The notes below the pieces were generated by a model. The model saw nothing but the letters and a program-made list of their open reading frames with translations. It searched no databases and was not told the DNA's origin. From an uncultured PS1 clade bacterium (GTDB taxonomy: Bacteria; Pseudomonadota; Alphaproteobacteria; RS24): a DNA stretch of 64,000 nucleotides. The stretch spans positions 56,153 through 120,152 of the forward strand of contig CACNWB010000002.1 of the NCBI GenBank assembly GCA_902624095.1. The letters run 5' to 3'. Positions 20,001-28,949 of the stretch are shown piece after piece (within the stretch, counting starts at the first letter, position 1; every line of letters starts with the position of its first letter). The position numbers were made by a program, and so were the translations under genes.

Positions 20001-21360
20001 GATTGCTAACCAGTTGAGAGGTTCCTCACCGACGACGGCTCTTTCCGGGGTAACTGCTCTAACCGTTCTGCCTGAAGATAAAAGTTCGGTCAAAGTTTCA
20101 TTCGAAGGCAAGATCTATACACTTGAAGTTGCTTACAAGAATGCGTCCATCAAAACAAATCCCGATATTAGAGTGACTGGGGGTGAGGCCGGCCGCATCG
20201 AGGCTTACTTCGACGCAAATAACAGACTGCAGATTGTTGCTCCAGATGGCAGCGTTAACGGTTCTCAGATAACGGTTCCCGCAAACAGCATTATCGCTGG
20301 AAATGGAGATCGCGCAACCGAGTTTGGTTTAATCTCTTCAAGTGCCGAACCTACGACTGTTTTAAGCGGTCGCAGCGTGTCTTTGCCGACTTCAACTCAA
20401 AATCTGGCTGTGACCGTCGGTGGCAGTGCAGTGAATGTAAGATTAACCCACAGTTCGGGGACATTCACGCTTTCCAGTGCTGATACATCTAAATTAACCG
20501 CTACCTTTGCGAGCACAGGCGGGGCCACAAGCACCAGTGCCAACGACAGAATTTTGCTGAAATCTAACCTCGCGGCACCAGCAATTTCTGTGCCTGAAGC
20601 CGCTGCTTCGGAAGGCCTTGGTTTTAAAGTTTCAGATTATGTAGTCACTTTGAACTCGGACATGTTAGACATCACGCGAACCGATGGCGAGGCTTTGACG
20701 ATCACACGATCTGCCACTTCGCCGGCCGCTGAGAAAATTAGTCTGTCTAATTTGCCCAATGAAGAGCTGATTGTCATGCTAACTGGAAACGGCGCCAGAC
20801 TTTTGTCAGCGTCTTTTGACGAGCTGCCAGTAACTGGCGCAGACCCAATCGAAAATTTTACGGTTCAGTTAATGAATAGCGAAGCTCGAACTATTGAAGT
20901 TTTTGACAAAGATACAGGTCATTCAATTGCTAACCGCGTCCTTGACGAAAATGATCAAACACATGTCGTCGGGTACGAAATAGGTTTGACAGGCCGAGGC
21001 AGCGATGGGGATCGGTATCATATTGAAGAAAATATCGGAGCAGTAGGCGATGGCCGAAATGCGCTAGCGCTTGCCGCGCTCCAGCGGACAACAGTAGGAA
21101 AACCATCCAGTTCCGGCTTTCAGCAAATATTTAATGACACCGTTACTAGGGTTGGAGCAAGCCTTCGAGCAAATGAAACCTCTCTTGAGGCCGCCGAGGC
21201 TATTATGGAAGCCAGTGTAGATGCAGAAGCAGCATATTCCGGTATTAATCTGGATACGGAAGCTGCCCGTTTAATTGAGCAACAACAAGCTTATCAAGCT
21301 TCGGCACGGATTTTGCAGACAGCCAGGGAGCTATTCCAAACACTCATGGATGTGGTCTGA
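17071..21360 (+). CDS. flgK: Hook-filament junction protein FlgK, unusually long (1429 aa)
   Basis: N-term MASLFDIANSGLQSYRKALSVTGQNIGNINTEGFKRREANLEEV; C-term SGINLDTEAARLIEQQQAYQASARILQTARELFQTLMDVV. Confidence 0.93.
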   Translation: MASLFDIANSGLQSYRKALSVTGQNIGNINTEGFKRREANLEEVTSGTGGVQSSGSQVGLGVRVESIRRSFDTYLQTRVRTSLAQFENTDTFVGSLKEIENMLLPGDAGLGNFLGNFFASLQAVASSPADNAPRVVATEDGKALANAFRQTHQMLTDVKTGILQEAKQEAALLNELSIQAAKNNAQILSTGQGSSSNFLLDTRDRVIDEISRLAEITADLGSRGEALVRLGPSGVGLELVSESNSKSLEVFSDDRTLGFSIDGTPTSQIVNGKLKGLQVGYALAAEIISELDQLAFNFVKAVNAQHREGIDIDGAEGIDMFGSAGFEVSKGRTNTGVYSVETTVTDINLAQSADISFSFSKEQNSWIARDASSNQIGSGRDIILLPGLQVQVIGSPDNNDDFLLSPASNYAKNLSFLLTSGDQIAAAAKNLVSSDVANTGDASIQATRLLTNSPSDMPSISEVMRNSASVVTGTTFLRDGSVFSVPSNVDNISLTSFDSQEQLQFSLSNAELQSASQLSFSIVQPNGTTVDHQFDIRYASVFPGSAGRWTDASEIGKYLNLGTLKNASNQSLKDLGIFVAASGAQITMALSAGQFSSATNKEGKISSGSANVLGTKKSASSSSNIQIFTREGRHIAGTTLSGSEIASLLVKENGFSSAARYRADYLNSATHSYRGIKLDRSISGGEKRIVFGSNGTAASATGAVGSVPASSAAAHTLTLNTVSHSTDLSISTGSSAELVASQINAIAKDNGVMAHASTRVEFFAPSTSGTATFSIESVNQKPVNVSAQISNTDLTDFAQKINELSGQTGVKASLSADRLRVVLESETGKDIILSGFSFAGTMSSRVVDQRTKSLTSTITLGQGNNDSARYSGAIELLSQGAFSITKTGSATVNASNSELASGLIKETLSQTGEKSALFFDADQAGAGNQAGASGFKASVASGQFNVSLPSTGSGQAFAASVALKNLSEVSPSSIASEIANQLRGSSPTTALSGVTALTVLPEDKSSVKVSFEGKIYTLEVAYKNASIKTNPDIRVTGGEAGRIEAYFDANNRLQIVAPDGSVNGSQITVPANSIIAGNGDRATEFGLISSSAEPTTVLSGRSVSLPTSTQNLAVTVGGSAVNVRLTHSSGTFTLSSADTSKLTATFASTGGATSTSANDRILLKSNLAAPAISVPEAAASEGLGFKVSDYVVTLNSDMLDITRTDGEALTITRSATSPAAEKISLSNLPNEELIVMLTGNGARLLSASFDELPVTGADPIENFTVQLMNSEARTIEVFDKDTGHSIANRVLDENDQTHVVGYEIGLTGRGSDGDRYHIEENIGAVGDGRNALALAALQRTTVGKPSSSGFQQIFNDTVTRVGASLRANETSLEAAEAIMEASVDAEAAYSGINLDTEAARLIEQQQAYQASARILQTARELFQTLMDVV

Positions 21361-21368
21361 GGTAAGTC

Positions 21369-22652
21369 ATGGAAATTTCGACTAAACTCTTTAATCAAAG
21401 AGCAGTTCAGCAATTCTCTCGAATGAATGAGGATATTCAAAATCTCCAGAATAGAGTTGCGACAGGAAAAAATATTTTACGCGCCTCGGATGATCCTATT
21501 GCCGCAGTCAACCTTTCTGTTGCTAAAGAGCAGAAGGAACTGATCGAGAGGTTTGAGAAAAACGCTGCCTCCGCCCGTCAGACCCTCGATTTAACGGACG
21601 GCGCATTGCAGCAAGCCGTGAATGTGGTGACAAGAATAACCGAGTTGGCCATTCAGGCAGGCAACGATACATATGGTGTTCAGGATCGCAAGGCGATAGA
21701 GACGGAAGTGGATGAACTGACCAATGTCCTTGTTTCAATAGCCAACACTCGTGACTCATCTGGGCAAAGCATATTCGGGGGTTTCAAAACCGACATCGAC
21801 GCATTCAAAGTGCATCTTGATGGAAATATCACCTATCAGGGCGATACTGGACAACGTTCATTGCAGCTCTCTGAAAATATGCCTGTTACGACTTCTCTCG
21901 ACGGCGCTAATGCATTCATGAGAGTGGAAACAGCCAAAGGCAGCCTGAGCGTGTTCGATATGCTCAAAAGTGCCAAAAGTGCAATCTCTTCAGCTGCATC
22001 AGCTCATAAACAGGCAACGTCCACTGGCTCAGCTCTTGTTGAATTTACCCTCCCGCGAGACCCCATCGGTTGGAAGTTCAGTATTACCGGGTCAAAGGGC
22101 ACAGCCGAAATATCTGCGGATATATCAACTGGAAACATTGCGGCATTGTCGGCTGCCATCAATACTCAAACCAGTTCGACTGGTGTGGCAGCTGCGGTAG
22201 ACACTAACGGTGCTCTTAAACTCACTGAAAACTTTAATGGTGAGATTAAAATGTCTCATGTCGAGATCAGTGGTGTAAATTTCGCTGAAGAGGAAGTTGA
22301 GTACTTCGCGAATTTCACAAGTTACGACGGCACTGGTGAAATTGTTGGCGAGGTTCGAAAGCTGACGGATATGGACCAAATTGTTGGTACTTCTGTCAAT
22401 AATTTGAACGCCACCCTGAACCATATTAGCTCGCAAATGGCCTTTGTAGGTGCGCAGATCAATAAAGTGGACAGCCAAAGTCAGGTGTTATCAGAGCGTA
22501 AAATCACGGTTGATGAGAAAATATCAGAAATCGGTGACGCTGATTTAACCGAGCTGGTAACGCAGCTTAAATCGTTGATATTAAATAGAGATGCTGCTCA
22601 GCAAGCATTTGTGAAAATTGGGCAACAGAGCCTCTTTGATTATCTAAGATAG
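21369..22652 (+). CDS. flgL: Hook-filament junction protein FlgL
   Basis: MEISTKLFNQRAVQQFSRMNEDIQNLQNRVATGKNILRASDDPIAAVNLS; C-term LILNRDAAQQAFVKIGQQSLFDYLR. Confidence 0.93.
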   Translation: MEISTKLFNQRAVQQFSRMNEDIQNLQNRVATGKNILRASDDPIAAVNLSVAKEQKELIERFEKNAASARQTLDLTDGALQQAVNVVTRITELAIQAGNDTYGVQDRKAIETEVDELTNVLVSIANTRDSSGQSIFGGFKTDIDAFKVHLDGNITYQGDTGQRSLQLSENMPVTTSLDGANAFMRVETAKGSLSVFDMLKSAKSAISSAASAHKQATSTGSALVEFTLPRDPIGWKFSITGSKGTAEISADISTGNIAALSAAINTQTSSTGVAAAVDTNGALKLTENFNGEIKMSHVEISGVNFAEEEVEYFANFTSYDGTGEIVGEVRKLTDMDQIVGTSVNNLNATLNHISSQMAFVGAQINKVDSQSQVLSERKITVDEKISEIGDADLTELVTQLKSLILNRDAAQQAFVKIGQQSLFDYLR

Positions 22653-22679
22653 TTGAAATAGTGAAGGGGGTCAGGTCTT

Positions 22680-22694
22680 TGGCACGCGATTTGC
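22680..22694 (+). promoter_or_regulatory. sigma54 promoter (TGGCACGCGATTTGC) for flagellin 1
   Basis: TGGCACG-N4-TTGC; 34 nt upstream of ATG 22728. Confidence 0.88.
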
Positions 22695-22727
22695 AGTGTT
22701 CAAGCAAGACTAGACCGAGGAAGGACT

Positions 22728-24842
22728 ATGACGAAAATCGACACGAATATTGCGGCTTTGAAATCGCTACATCATTTGACTCGCAATGAGAATGATTATT
22801 CCAAGGCGGTTGAACGCCTTTCGTCGGGTAAACGCATTAATAACGCTGGTGACGATGCTGCTGGAGCATCCATTGTTAACCGAATGACAGCTCAAATCTC
22901 GGGTATGAAAATGGCAATGCGCAATGCTGCTGATGCTATTTCGATGTCGCAAGTGGCTGAAGGCGCAATGGATGAGGTTTCGGATATCCTGCAGCGCATG
23001 CGCGAATTAGGTGTTCAGGCAGCAAACGGAACATACTCGGGAGCGGACCGTGTAGCCCTTAACCAAGAAATTAATCAGTTAAAAAATGAACTTCTAAGAA
23101 TCTCAGAGACTACATCTTTCAATACGACTAAGTTGCTCAACGGCACATTTCAGGACACGCAATTCGAAATTGGTTTTGATGAGACGCCGCAACATACACA
23201 CACTTTAACAATCAAAGACATGTCTCCCTCGGCTTTGGGGATGTGGGAAATTAATTCTCAGCTCGAGAAGACTGTTTCTCTGTCTTCAGTTGCAGGTAAC
23301 TCGGCTGCTGCCATTATAACCACTTCGGCTGATCATGATTTTGCGGCTGGGGATATCGTGGCCTATGAAAAAGGCTCTTCGCCGATCCCAGGACTTATCC
23401 CCGGCAGAAATTATAAAGTCGCCACAGCAAATCTTGCTGCCACTACTTTTTCCCTAACTGAGTTAGATGGCACCGCTATTACTTATGGACAGCTCACAGC
23501 GGCCGGATATGGTGCTGGAACGGGTGCTAAATTCCACCTATCAACTTTGGCAGGAGCCCCTAATGTTGCGGAAACGGGAGGCGCAGCTGCGGGTTCAAAC
23601 GTTTTGGCCGCTGAGAACCTTACAATCTATGGTCATGTCGGAACGGAAACAGCAAATATTACAGTCGGTTCTACAGGCAGGGATATTGCAGCTGCGGTGA
23701 ATAATATTACCAGTTCGACAGGCGTGACGGCATCTGCTCAGACCAATGCGCGTCTGACATTCACGCCCAACGACACGAGCTCTGATTATAAAATAGTTTC
23801 ATTCGACTTGTTTGGAATGAATACCCAAGCAATCAATGTTACTGCTTCCATTAAAATAGGTAGTGCGGATGGACTTAACATCGCTGATCTGTCGGATTTG
23901 AGAGATAAAATCAGCGGTATTTCGGGAAATACTGACATCACGGCGACACTGTCGGTTGACGGAACACATATCGATTTGTTCTCCCCCGACGGCTACGACA
24001 TTGTGATCGATAATTTTGATTTTCCAATGGATAGTTCGCCCGACCAAACCACCGCTACTGTTGCCAATGGTGGAGCAAATACTAGCGACACCATTACTGC
24101 CACCGCCCATGGATTTAAGGTCGGGGATGTGGTTCGGCTAACAAGCATACATAATTCCGAGAGCACTCTTGCTGGTTTGTCCTTGGACACTGATTATTTC
24201 ATCAAAACGAGTACCGTTAATACCTTCACTCTTGCTACAGGAAGTCACACCGGTACGACAGTAAACGTTACAGCTGCAAACTCCAACCCGTTAACGTTTA
24301 CTAAGGCATTGAAAACTATGAATGTCCAAACAATGGACGGAGACAAAAATCTCAAAGGTTTTGCCGTGCAGCTTACCGATAAAGATTTGGGAAGCGATGA
24401 AACGCCTAATCTCGCAGATAACATGAGAATAACCGGCGAGGTCACGTTTAGATCTCCGGAAGTCTTCACAATTGTTCCTGCAGATGACGAAAGTATTTTC
24501 AGAGATCAACCCCAGTCTGCAAGTCTGACTAAGATATCGGAAATGAATGTACTTACCATCCGCTCTGCACAAAATATGTTGGCCGCTATTGATGGAGCCC
24601 TGTTATCCGTAGATGCCGAAAGAGGCAAGTTAGGGGCAACAATGAATAGGATGGAACACACCATCGACAACTTGTCCAATATTGTCATGAACACGCAGCA
24701 ATCGAAGGGCAGAATTTCTGATGCTGATATGGCAGCTGAGTCTGTCAATCTTTCGAAATCGCAAATTTTGCAGCAAGCCGCTACAGCCATGCTTGCGCAG
24801 GCTAATCAGTCGATGCAAAGCGTACTGGATTTATTGCGTTAA
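22728..24842 (+). CDS. Flagellin 1 (704 aa, large central insertion)
   Basis: Flagellin D0/D1 N-term (SSGKRINNAGDDAAGASIVNRMTAQISGMKMAMRNAADAISM) and C-term (ILQQAATAMLAQANQSMQSVLDLLR). Confidence 0.95.
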   Translation: MTKIDTNIAALKSLHHLTRNENDYSKAVERLSSGKRINNAGDDAAGASIVNRMTAQISGMKMAMRNAADAISMSQVAEGAMDEVSDILQRMRELGVQAANGTYSGADRVALNQEINQLKNELLRISETTSFNTTKLLNGTFQDTQFEIGFDETPQHTHTLTIKDMSPSALGMWEINSQLEKTVSLSSVAGNSAAAIITTSADHDFAAGDIVAYEKGSSPIPGLIPGRNYKVATANLAATTFSLTELDGTAITYGQLTAAGYGAGTGAKFHLSTLAGAPNVAETGGAAAGSNVLAAENLTIYGHVGTETANITVGSTGRDIAAAVNNITSSTGVTASAQTNARLTFTPNDTSSDYKIVSFDLFGMNTQAINVTASIKIGSADGLNIADLSDLRDKISGISGNTDITATLSVDGTHIDLFSPDGYDIVIDNFDFPMDSSPDQTTATVANGGANTSDTITATAHGFKVGDVVRLTSIHNSESTLAGLSLDTDYFIKTSTVNTFTLATGSHTGTTVNVTAANSNPLTFTKALKTMNVQTMDGDKNLKGFAVQLTDKDLGSDETPNLADNMRITGEVTFRSPEVFTIVPADDESIFRDQPQSASLTKISEMNVLTIRSAQNMLAAIDGALLSVDAERGKLGATMNRMEHTIDNLSNIVMNTQQSKGRISDADMAAESVNLSKSQILQQAATAMLAQANQSMQSVLDLLR

Positions 24843-24869
24843 TACTCCTCCCTCACCTTACGCAATAAA

Positions 24870-24897
24870 GAAAGCCCCCCGAAATCGGGGGGCTTTC
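24870..24897. terminator. Intrinsic terminator, probably bidirectional, between convergent flagellin genes
   Basis: GAAAGCCCCCCG-AAAT-CGGGGGGCTTTC, perfect 12-bp stem with T/A-rich flanks. Confidence 0.93.
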
Positions 24898-24933
24898 CAT
24901 TTTACGAGACTTTCACTTGTATAGTTTAAGTGA

Positions 24934-27018
24934 TTAGCCTTGCAGCAGAGCCAGCAGACCTTGCCTAGAAGCGTTGGCCTGGGCAAGCATTGCAGTGGCA
25001 GCTTGCTGGAGGATCTGTGCCTTAGTCAGTTTCGAAGTTTCTGAAGCGAAGTCAGCATCTACGATGCGGCCTCTAGAAGCATCGAGGTTGGTTTGGTACG
25101 TAGTCAGGTTGCTGATGGCACTATCAAGACGATTTTCAACAGCACCAAATCCAGCACGGAAGGTTGAGACCGTATCGATAGCAGTGTCAATAGCAGCTAG
25201 AGCCGCAGTTGCATTTGCCACCGATCCAACACTGAGACCCTCTGAAGTAGTATCTACTGCTTCAGACTGAGCCTGCAGACCCAACGTTGCCAGGCCAGTG
25301 TGTGTGTCTTGCTCACCATCTTCAATTGCAATGGTTCCACCATCATTTGATGTTAGTGTCAAAGCACCGAAAACTACATAATCACCCGTGGCTTCGGCTG
25401 TTACCGAGACGCCGTTTATGTCAGTAACTGCAGTAACAAAGCCTGTTGCAGTTCCAGAATTGGCATCGATGGTAAGGCCAGACTCAGAGGTGAGGACCAC
25501 TGCGCCTGTAGTAGCATCAGCTGTGGCAACAATGTCGACTGCGCCGCCGATTGTGCTGTTAATGGTACTAACAACATCCGCACTGTTCACAGCAGATGCA
25601 AGGTTAACAGTGATGTCGTTAACACTAAAATCTGACAGTTGTGCGTTAGTGACGCCAGCAAGGTCAATGGTAAGGTTTGCAACTGTTCTGGCTGATGCTG
25701 TCACGCCGGCACTAGCAGCGTTGATAGCCTCAGCTTTATGCAGAGCGGATGCGGAAGTAGAAGCGCCAATGGCAACTCCATTAACTTTGACATTCATTGC
25801 TGCTGTTAAGGCAGTGCTTGTTACTACTGCGCCTCTGACAACGCTGCCGGTAGTTTGGTTGAAACCAAGGGCATTGACGTCACCGATTGTTCCAGGGGCA
25901 GCCGTAGCATTGGCACCGTAGCCATTTACATGCGATCCGGCTTCGATAGACACAGCTGTACCATCTGCATTGGCAAGCTGGACAAAACCACCATACACAT
26001 CATTAGCATGACCAATATTTCCGATGTCTGCGCCAGCCAGGTTAATGTTGTCACCACTGGTGTTCGAGAACACAATGAACCCATTACTGTTAATAGTAGC
26101 AGTAACCCGTGTGGTATTATTTACCTCTGCGACGAAGGCTTCTTTAGTATCTTGAGCGGCAATTGCCACACCATTAACCGTTATTGTACCGCCGGCGGTA
26201 AACGAAGAGCTCGTTCCAACTACTTCGTTGAATGCGGTAGCAACCGCCCCGTGAACACCAGAATTCTTATTAATCATCGCGGCAATTACAGCTGCGTTAC
26301 GGCCTGCTGAGCCATTTGCGGCTGGTGAAGCCAAAGCAGCTTCCAAGTCGTGGGCAATGCCGTTCAGTGCATCCGTTGTCCCAGTATCTTCTGCTTCCGA
26401 AAACGCATTTTTGCCATTAATCCTGACGTCAGCTGCCGCGAAGTCTGTGCCCGCAGTGATAGCTGTGACGCGCTCTGAAGTCAGAACACGTGCGCTTGAA
26501 GATGATCCGATTCCAAGAGAACTGACATCTGTTTTCTGCAGAGCAATCTCAAGGGAGTCTCCCTTATCAATTCCAATCTGCATTGTAACAGAGTTATTCG
26601 TACCATTTAGCAAATTTACTTGATTGAAATTTGTTTTGGCAGAAATGGCGTCGATTTCAGCTGCTAGAGCGTCGACTTCAGCCTGAATTTGAGCCCGATC
26701 AGTCGCATTCAGCGTGCTATTACCAGCTTGGACGCTCAGTTCACGCATGCGCTGCAAGATATTCTCGACTTCGCCGAGAGCTCCTTCAGCTGTCTGCGTC
26801 AAAGAGATTGCGTCGTTTGCATTCCGAATAGCTACACCCAAGCTACGAGTTTGAGCTTCAAATTTTGAAGCAATAGCTGAGCCGGCAGCATCGTCAGCTG
26901 CAGAATTAATGCGTAAGCCTGTAGACAAGCGATTCATAGCAGAATTCAAGTCCTGCATTGAGTCATCCATGCCTCTTTGAGCGACCAGCGCACCAACATT
27001 AGTGTGGATTGATGTCAT
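24934..27018 (-). CDS. Flagellin 2 (694 aa, large central insertion)
   Basis: N-term MTSIHTNVGALVAQRGMDDSMQDLNSAMNRLSTGLRINSAADDAAGSAIASKFEAQ; C-term ILQQAATAMLAQANASRQGLLALLQG. Confidence 0.95.
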   Translation of the reverse strand: MTSIHTNVGALVAQRGMDDSMQDLNSAMNRLSTGLRINSAADDAAGSAIASKFEAQTRSLGVAIRNANDAISLTQTAEGALGEVENILQRMRELSVQAGNSTLNATDRAQIQAEVDALAAEIDAISAKTNFNQVNLLNGTNNSVTMQIGIDKGDSLEIALQKTDVSSLGIGSSSSARVLTSERVTAITAGTDFAAADVRINGKNAFSEAEDTGTTDALNGIAHDLEAALASPAANGSAGRNAAVIAAMINKNSGVHGAVATAFNEVVGTSSSFTAGGTITVNGVAIAAQDTKEAFVAEVNNTTRVTATINSNGFIVFSNTSGDNINLAGADIGNIGHANDVYGGFVQLANADGTAVSIEAGSHVNGYGANATAAPGTIGDVNALGFNQTTGSVVRGAVVTSTALTAAMNVKVNGVAIGASTSASALHKAEAINAASAGVTASARTVANLTIDLAGVTNAQLSDFSVNDITVNLASAVNSADVVSTINSTIGGAVDIVATADATTGAVVLTSESGLTIDANSGTATGFVTAVTDINGVSVTAEATGDYVVFGALTLTSNDGGTIAIEDGEQDTHTGLATLGLQAQSEAVDTTSEGLSVGSVANATAALAAIDTAIDTVSTFRAGFGAVENRLDSAISNLTTYQTNLDASRGRIVDADFASETSKLTKAQILQQAATAMLAQANASRQGLLALLQG

Positions 27019-27064
27019 AATAATTTCCCCAAAAAAGCGCGATATTGCGCGTTAAACAACGGAA

Positions 27065-27079
27065 GCAATATCGCTTCCA
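27065..27079 (-). promoter_or_regulatory. sigma54-like promoter (TGGAAGCGATATTGC) for flagellin 2
   Basis: Reverse-strand GG-N10-GC; 47 nt upstream of ATG; weak -24, good -12. Confidence 0.6.
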
Positions 27080-27152
27080 AGATTTAGAAACGACATGTGG
27101 GGAGTTTGTTTAGAAAAAAATTTGTTATTTTTGGCAGCAAGGGAGCTTGTGC

Positions 27153-28796
27153 TTAGCTGTCTTTGTTGAAGGCATCCATCATATTGGTCAAAAATTCGCC
27201 TGTATTGTTCATACTGGTCACCAACGCCTCCATCGCGGAGAACTGTTTAGTGTAGCGTGTGCGAATTTCTTCCATTCGTTCATCTAACTTCGCGCTGTCA
27301 AGGTTGAGATCAGTAACTTCTGTTGTTATCTGCGTCTTTCTGTTCGAGAGGTCACCAGCGGATTTAATGGTTTCGTCGATATAATCCGAGAGAGTGTCAA
27401 TCAGGCTCTTGCCTATAAATATATTAGCGGTGGCAACATTTTGGCTAGGCGTCACTGAAACGCCGAGTAAATCGCCAGATGTTGGCGCGTACACAGTATT
27501 TCCATCGCTATTTGTGCTGGTAGTGAGCGTTGTGCCCCCTAAGGTAGCGACGCTTGAACTACTATTGAATGTCCATGCATAGGTGCCAGGCGTTATATCT
27601 GCCGAAGCACTTTTCGTAACTGACAGAAAGTCTGAGTCCGACGTGGCGGTTGAATTGAAAATAGCGTCGAAAGTGGTGGCATCTGTTGCAAGCGCATTCT
27701 CAAAAGATGATTTGGTTAAGGTCAAAGTGCCATCAAGATTGGTGCGGACGCCAAGATTTGAGAGATAAAGAGATGAGGTGCCAAAACCCGTTAGTGCCCC
27801 ATTCGTAAGGGATCTAAGTCTTTTGACAACTGCAGCTGCTACCGGGTCATTGTTCAGTGGTCCAGCCTCAGTCGTGGCTGAACCGGTTTTGGTAAGTTCG
27901 TTCAACTTCGTGCGCGACGAATTTAGACTATCTATAAAAGACTGCATCTGATTGTAGGCGGTTGTTGTATCGAGGGCGCCGCTTACTCTAAAAGTTGAAG
28001 AGGTTGTGGTTGTTAAGTCGAGTGTGTAGCCTTCGAATAAGTCGGCAATCGAGTTGCTTTCGCGCGCTATTGAAATACCGTCAACGGTCAGAGTAGCGTT
28101 AGAAGCCGCCACGGTCTGGTGGTTGTTGTTGTCACTAGTGGTATCTAGAGCGGTAATTGTCGAACCGGCGCTTGTAGGTGTAACGGTTAAGCGCAACGCA
28201 TTATCGGCACCCGTTTCGGAACGCACTAGAAGCGAATAAGAATTCTCGGCTTTTTTTACAATGCTCGCCGACACACCGCTAAGAGCATTAAGGCTAGAGG
28301 CTATTCCAGCCAGTGTTTTATTTGTGTCGGCGATAGTAGCAGTTACTGCCGATACGCTAGTGTCACGAGTAAATGATGTGGCATTTTCGTTCCATGTGCC
28401 AAAATCTATTGAGATAGATCCAGTTGCCAGTTCCTGTGTCGGTGAAGTGTAACCCGAAAACTCCAGGGTTTGTGAGGTTGCCAGAGTGGTTACCTGAACA
28501 TCCGAAGTAAACGCAGTTGCCAAGGAGGTATCACTTACTGAAATGGTGTTACCGGAGCTGGTACTCGTTGCTGTGTATTTAGATGTTCCAGCAAACCCAG
28601 AAATGTTTGTTTTGAGGTTGCCTAGCTCTGAAGATAGGGTGGCTAGAGCCGAAATGGCTGTTGTGCGCTTATCTATTTTGTTTTGCAGAAGGTCTTTTTG
28701 AGGTGCAGTTTCGGCTTGGACAAGGCTATCCACGATCTGAGTAATATTCAGCCCAGATCCTTTTGAATTTAATGCGCTAAGATAGTCGACACTCAT
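27153..28796 (-). CDS. fliD: Filament cap protein FliD
   Basis: N-term LNSKGSGLNITQIVDSLVQAETAPQKDLLQNKIDKRTTAISAL; C-term MEEIRTRYTKQFSAMEALVTSMNNTGEFLTNMMDAF. Confidence 0.93.
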   Translation of the reverse strand: MSVDYLSALNSKGSGLNITQIVDSLVQAETAPQKDLLQNKIDKRTTAISALATLSSELGNLKTNISGFAGTSKYTATSTSSGNTISVSDTSLATAFTSDVQVTTLATSQTLEFSGYTSPTQELATGSISIDFGTWNENATSFTRDTSVSAVTATIADTNKTLAGIASSLNALSGVSASIVKKAENSYSLLVRSETGADNALRLTVTPTSAGSTITALDTTSDNNNHQTVAASNATLTVDGISIARESNSIADLFEGYTLDLTTTTSSTFRVSGALDTTTAYNQMQSFIDSLNSSRTKLNELTKTGSATTEAGPLNNDPVAAAVVKRLRSLTNGALTGFGTSSLYLSNLGVRTNLDGTLTLTKSSFENALATDATTFDAIFNSTATSDSDFLSVTKSASADITPGTYAWTFNSSSSVATLGGTTLTTSTNSDGNTVYAPTSGDLLGVSVTPSQNVATANIFIGKSLIDTLSDYIDETIKSAGDLSNRKTQITTEVTDLNLDSAKLDERMEEIRTRYTKQFSAMEALVTSMNNTGEFLTNMMDAFNKDS

Positions 28797-28839
28797 CTAG
28801 CCACCCGAACACCTTCCAACATATCAACGTCACAAACCT

Positions 28840-28854
28840 GCAAAATTTATGCCA
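28840..28854 (-). promoter_or_regulatory. sigma54 promoter (TGGCATAAATTTTGC) for fliD
   Basis: Reverse-strand GG-N10-GC; 44 nt upstream of ATG. Confidence 0.8.
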
Positions 28855-28949
28855 AATCCCGAGATTTTCCGCTGTTTTAAAATGTATGCCAACCGCTAAA
28901 TATTGGCGCCACAAGACGTTAACGAGGCTATCAAACAAAGGATATCGTA

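Noticed and set aside
25388-26310. Forward ORFs of 177 and 151 aa opposite flagellin 2
   Set aside because: Antisense to a strongly supported flagellin; no recognisable domain or initiation signal.
28905-28925. TTGGCGCCACAAGACG as a sigma54 promoter for fliS
   Set aside because: GG-N10 gives CG rather than GC; no valid -12.
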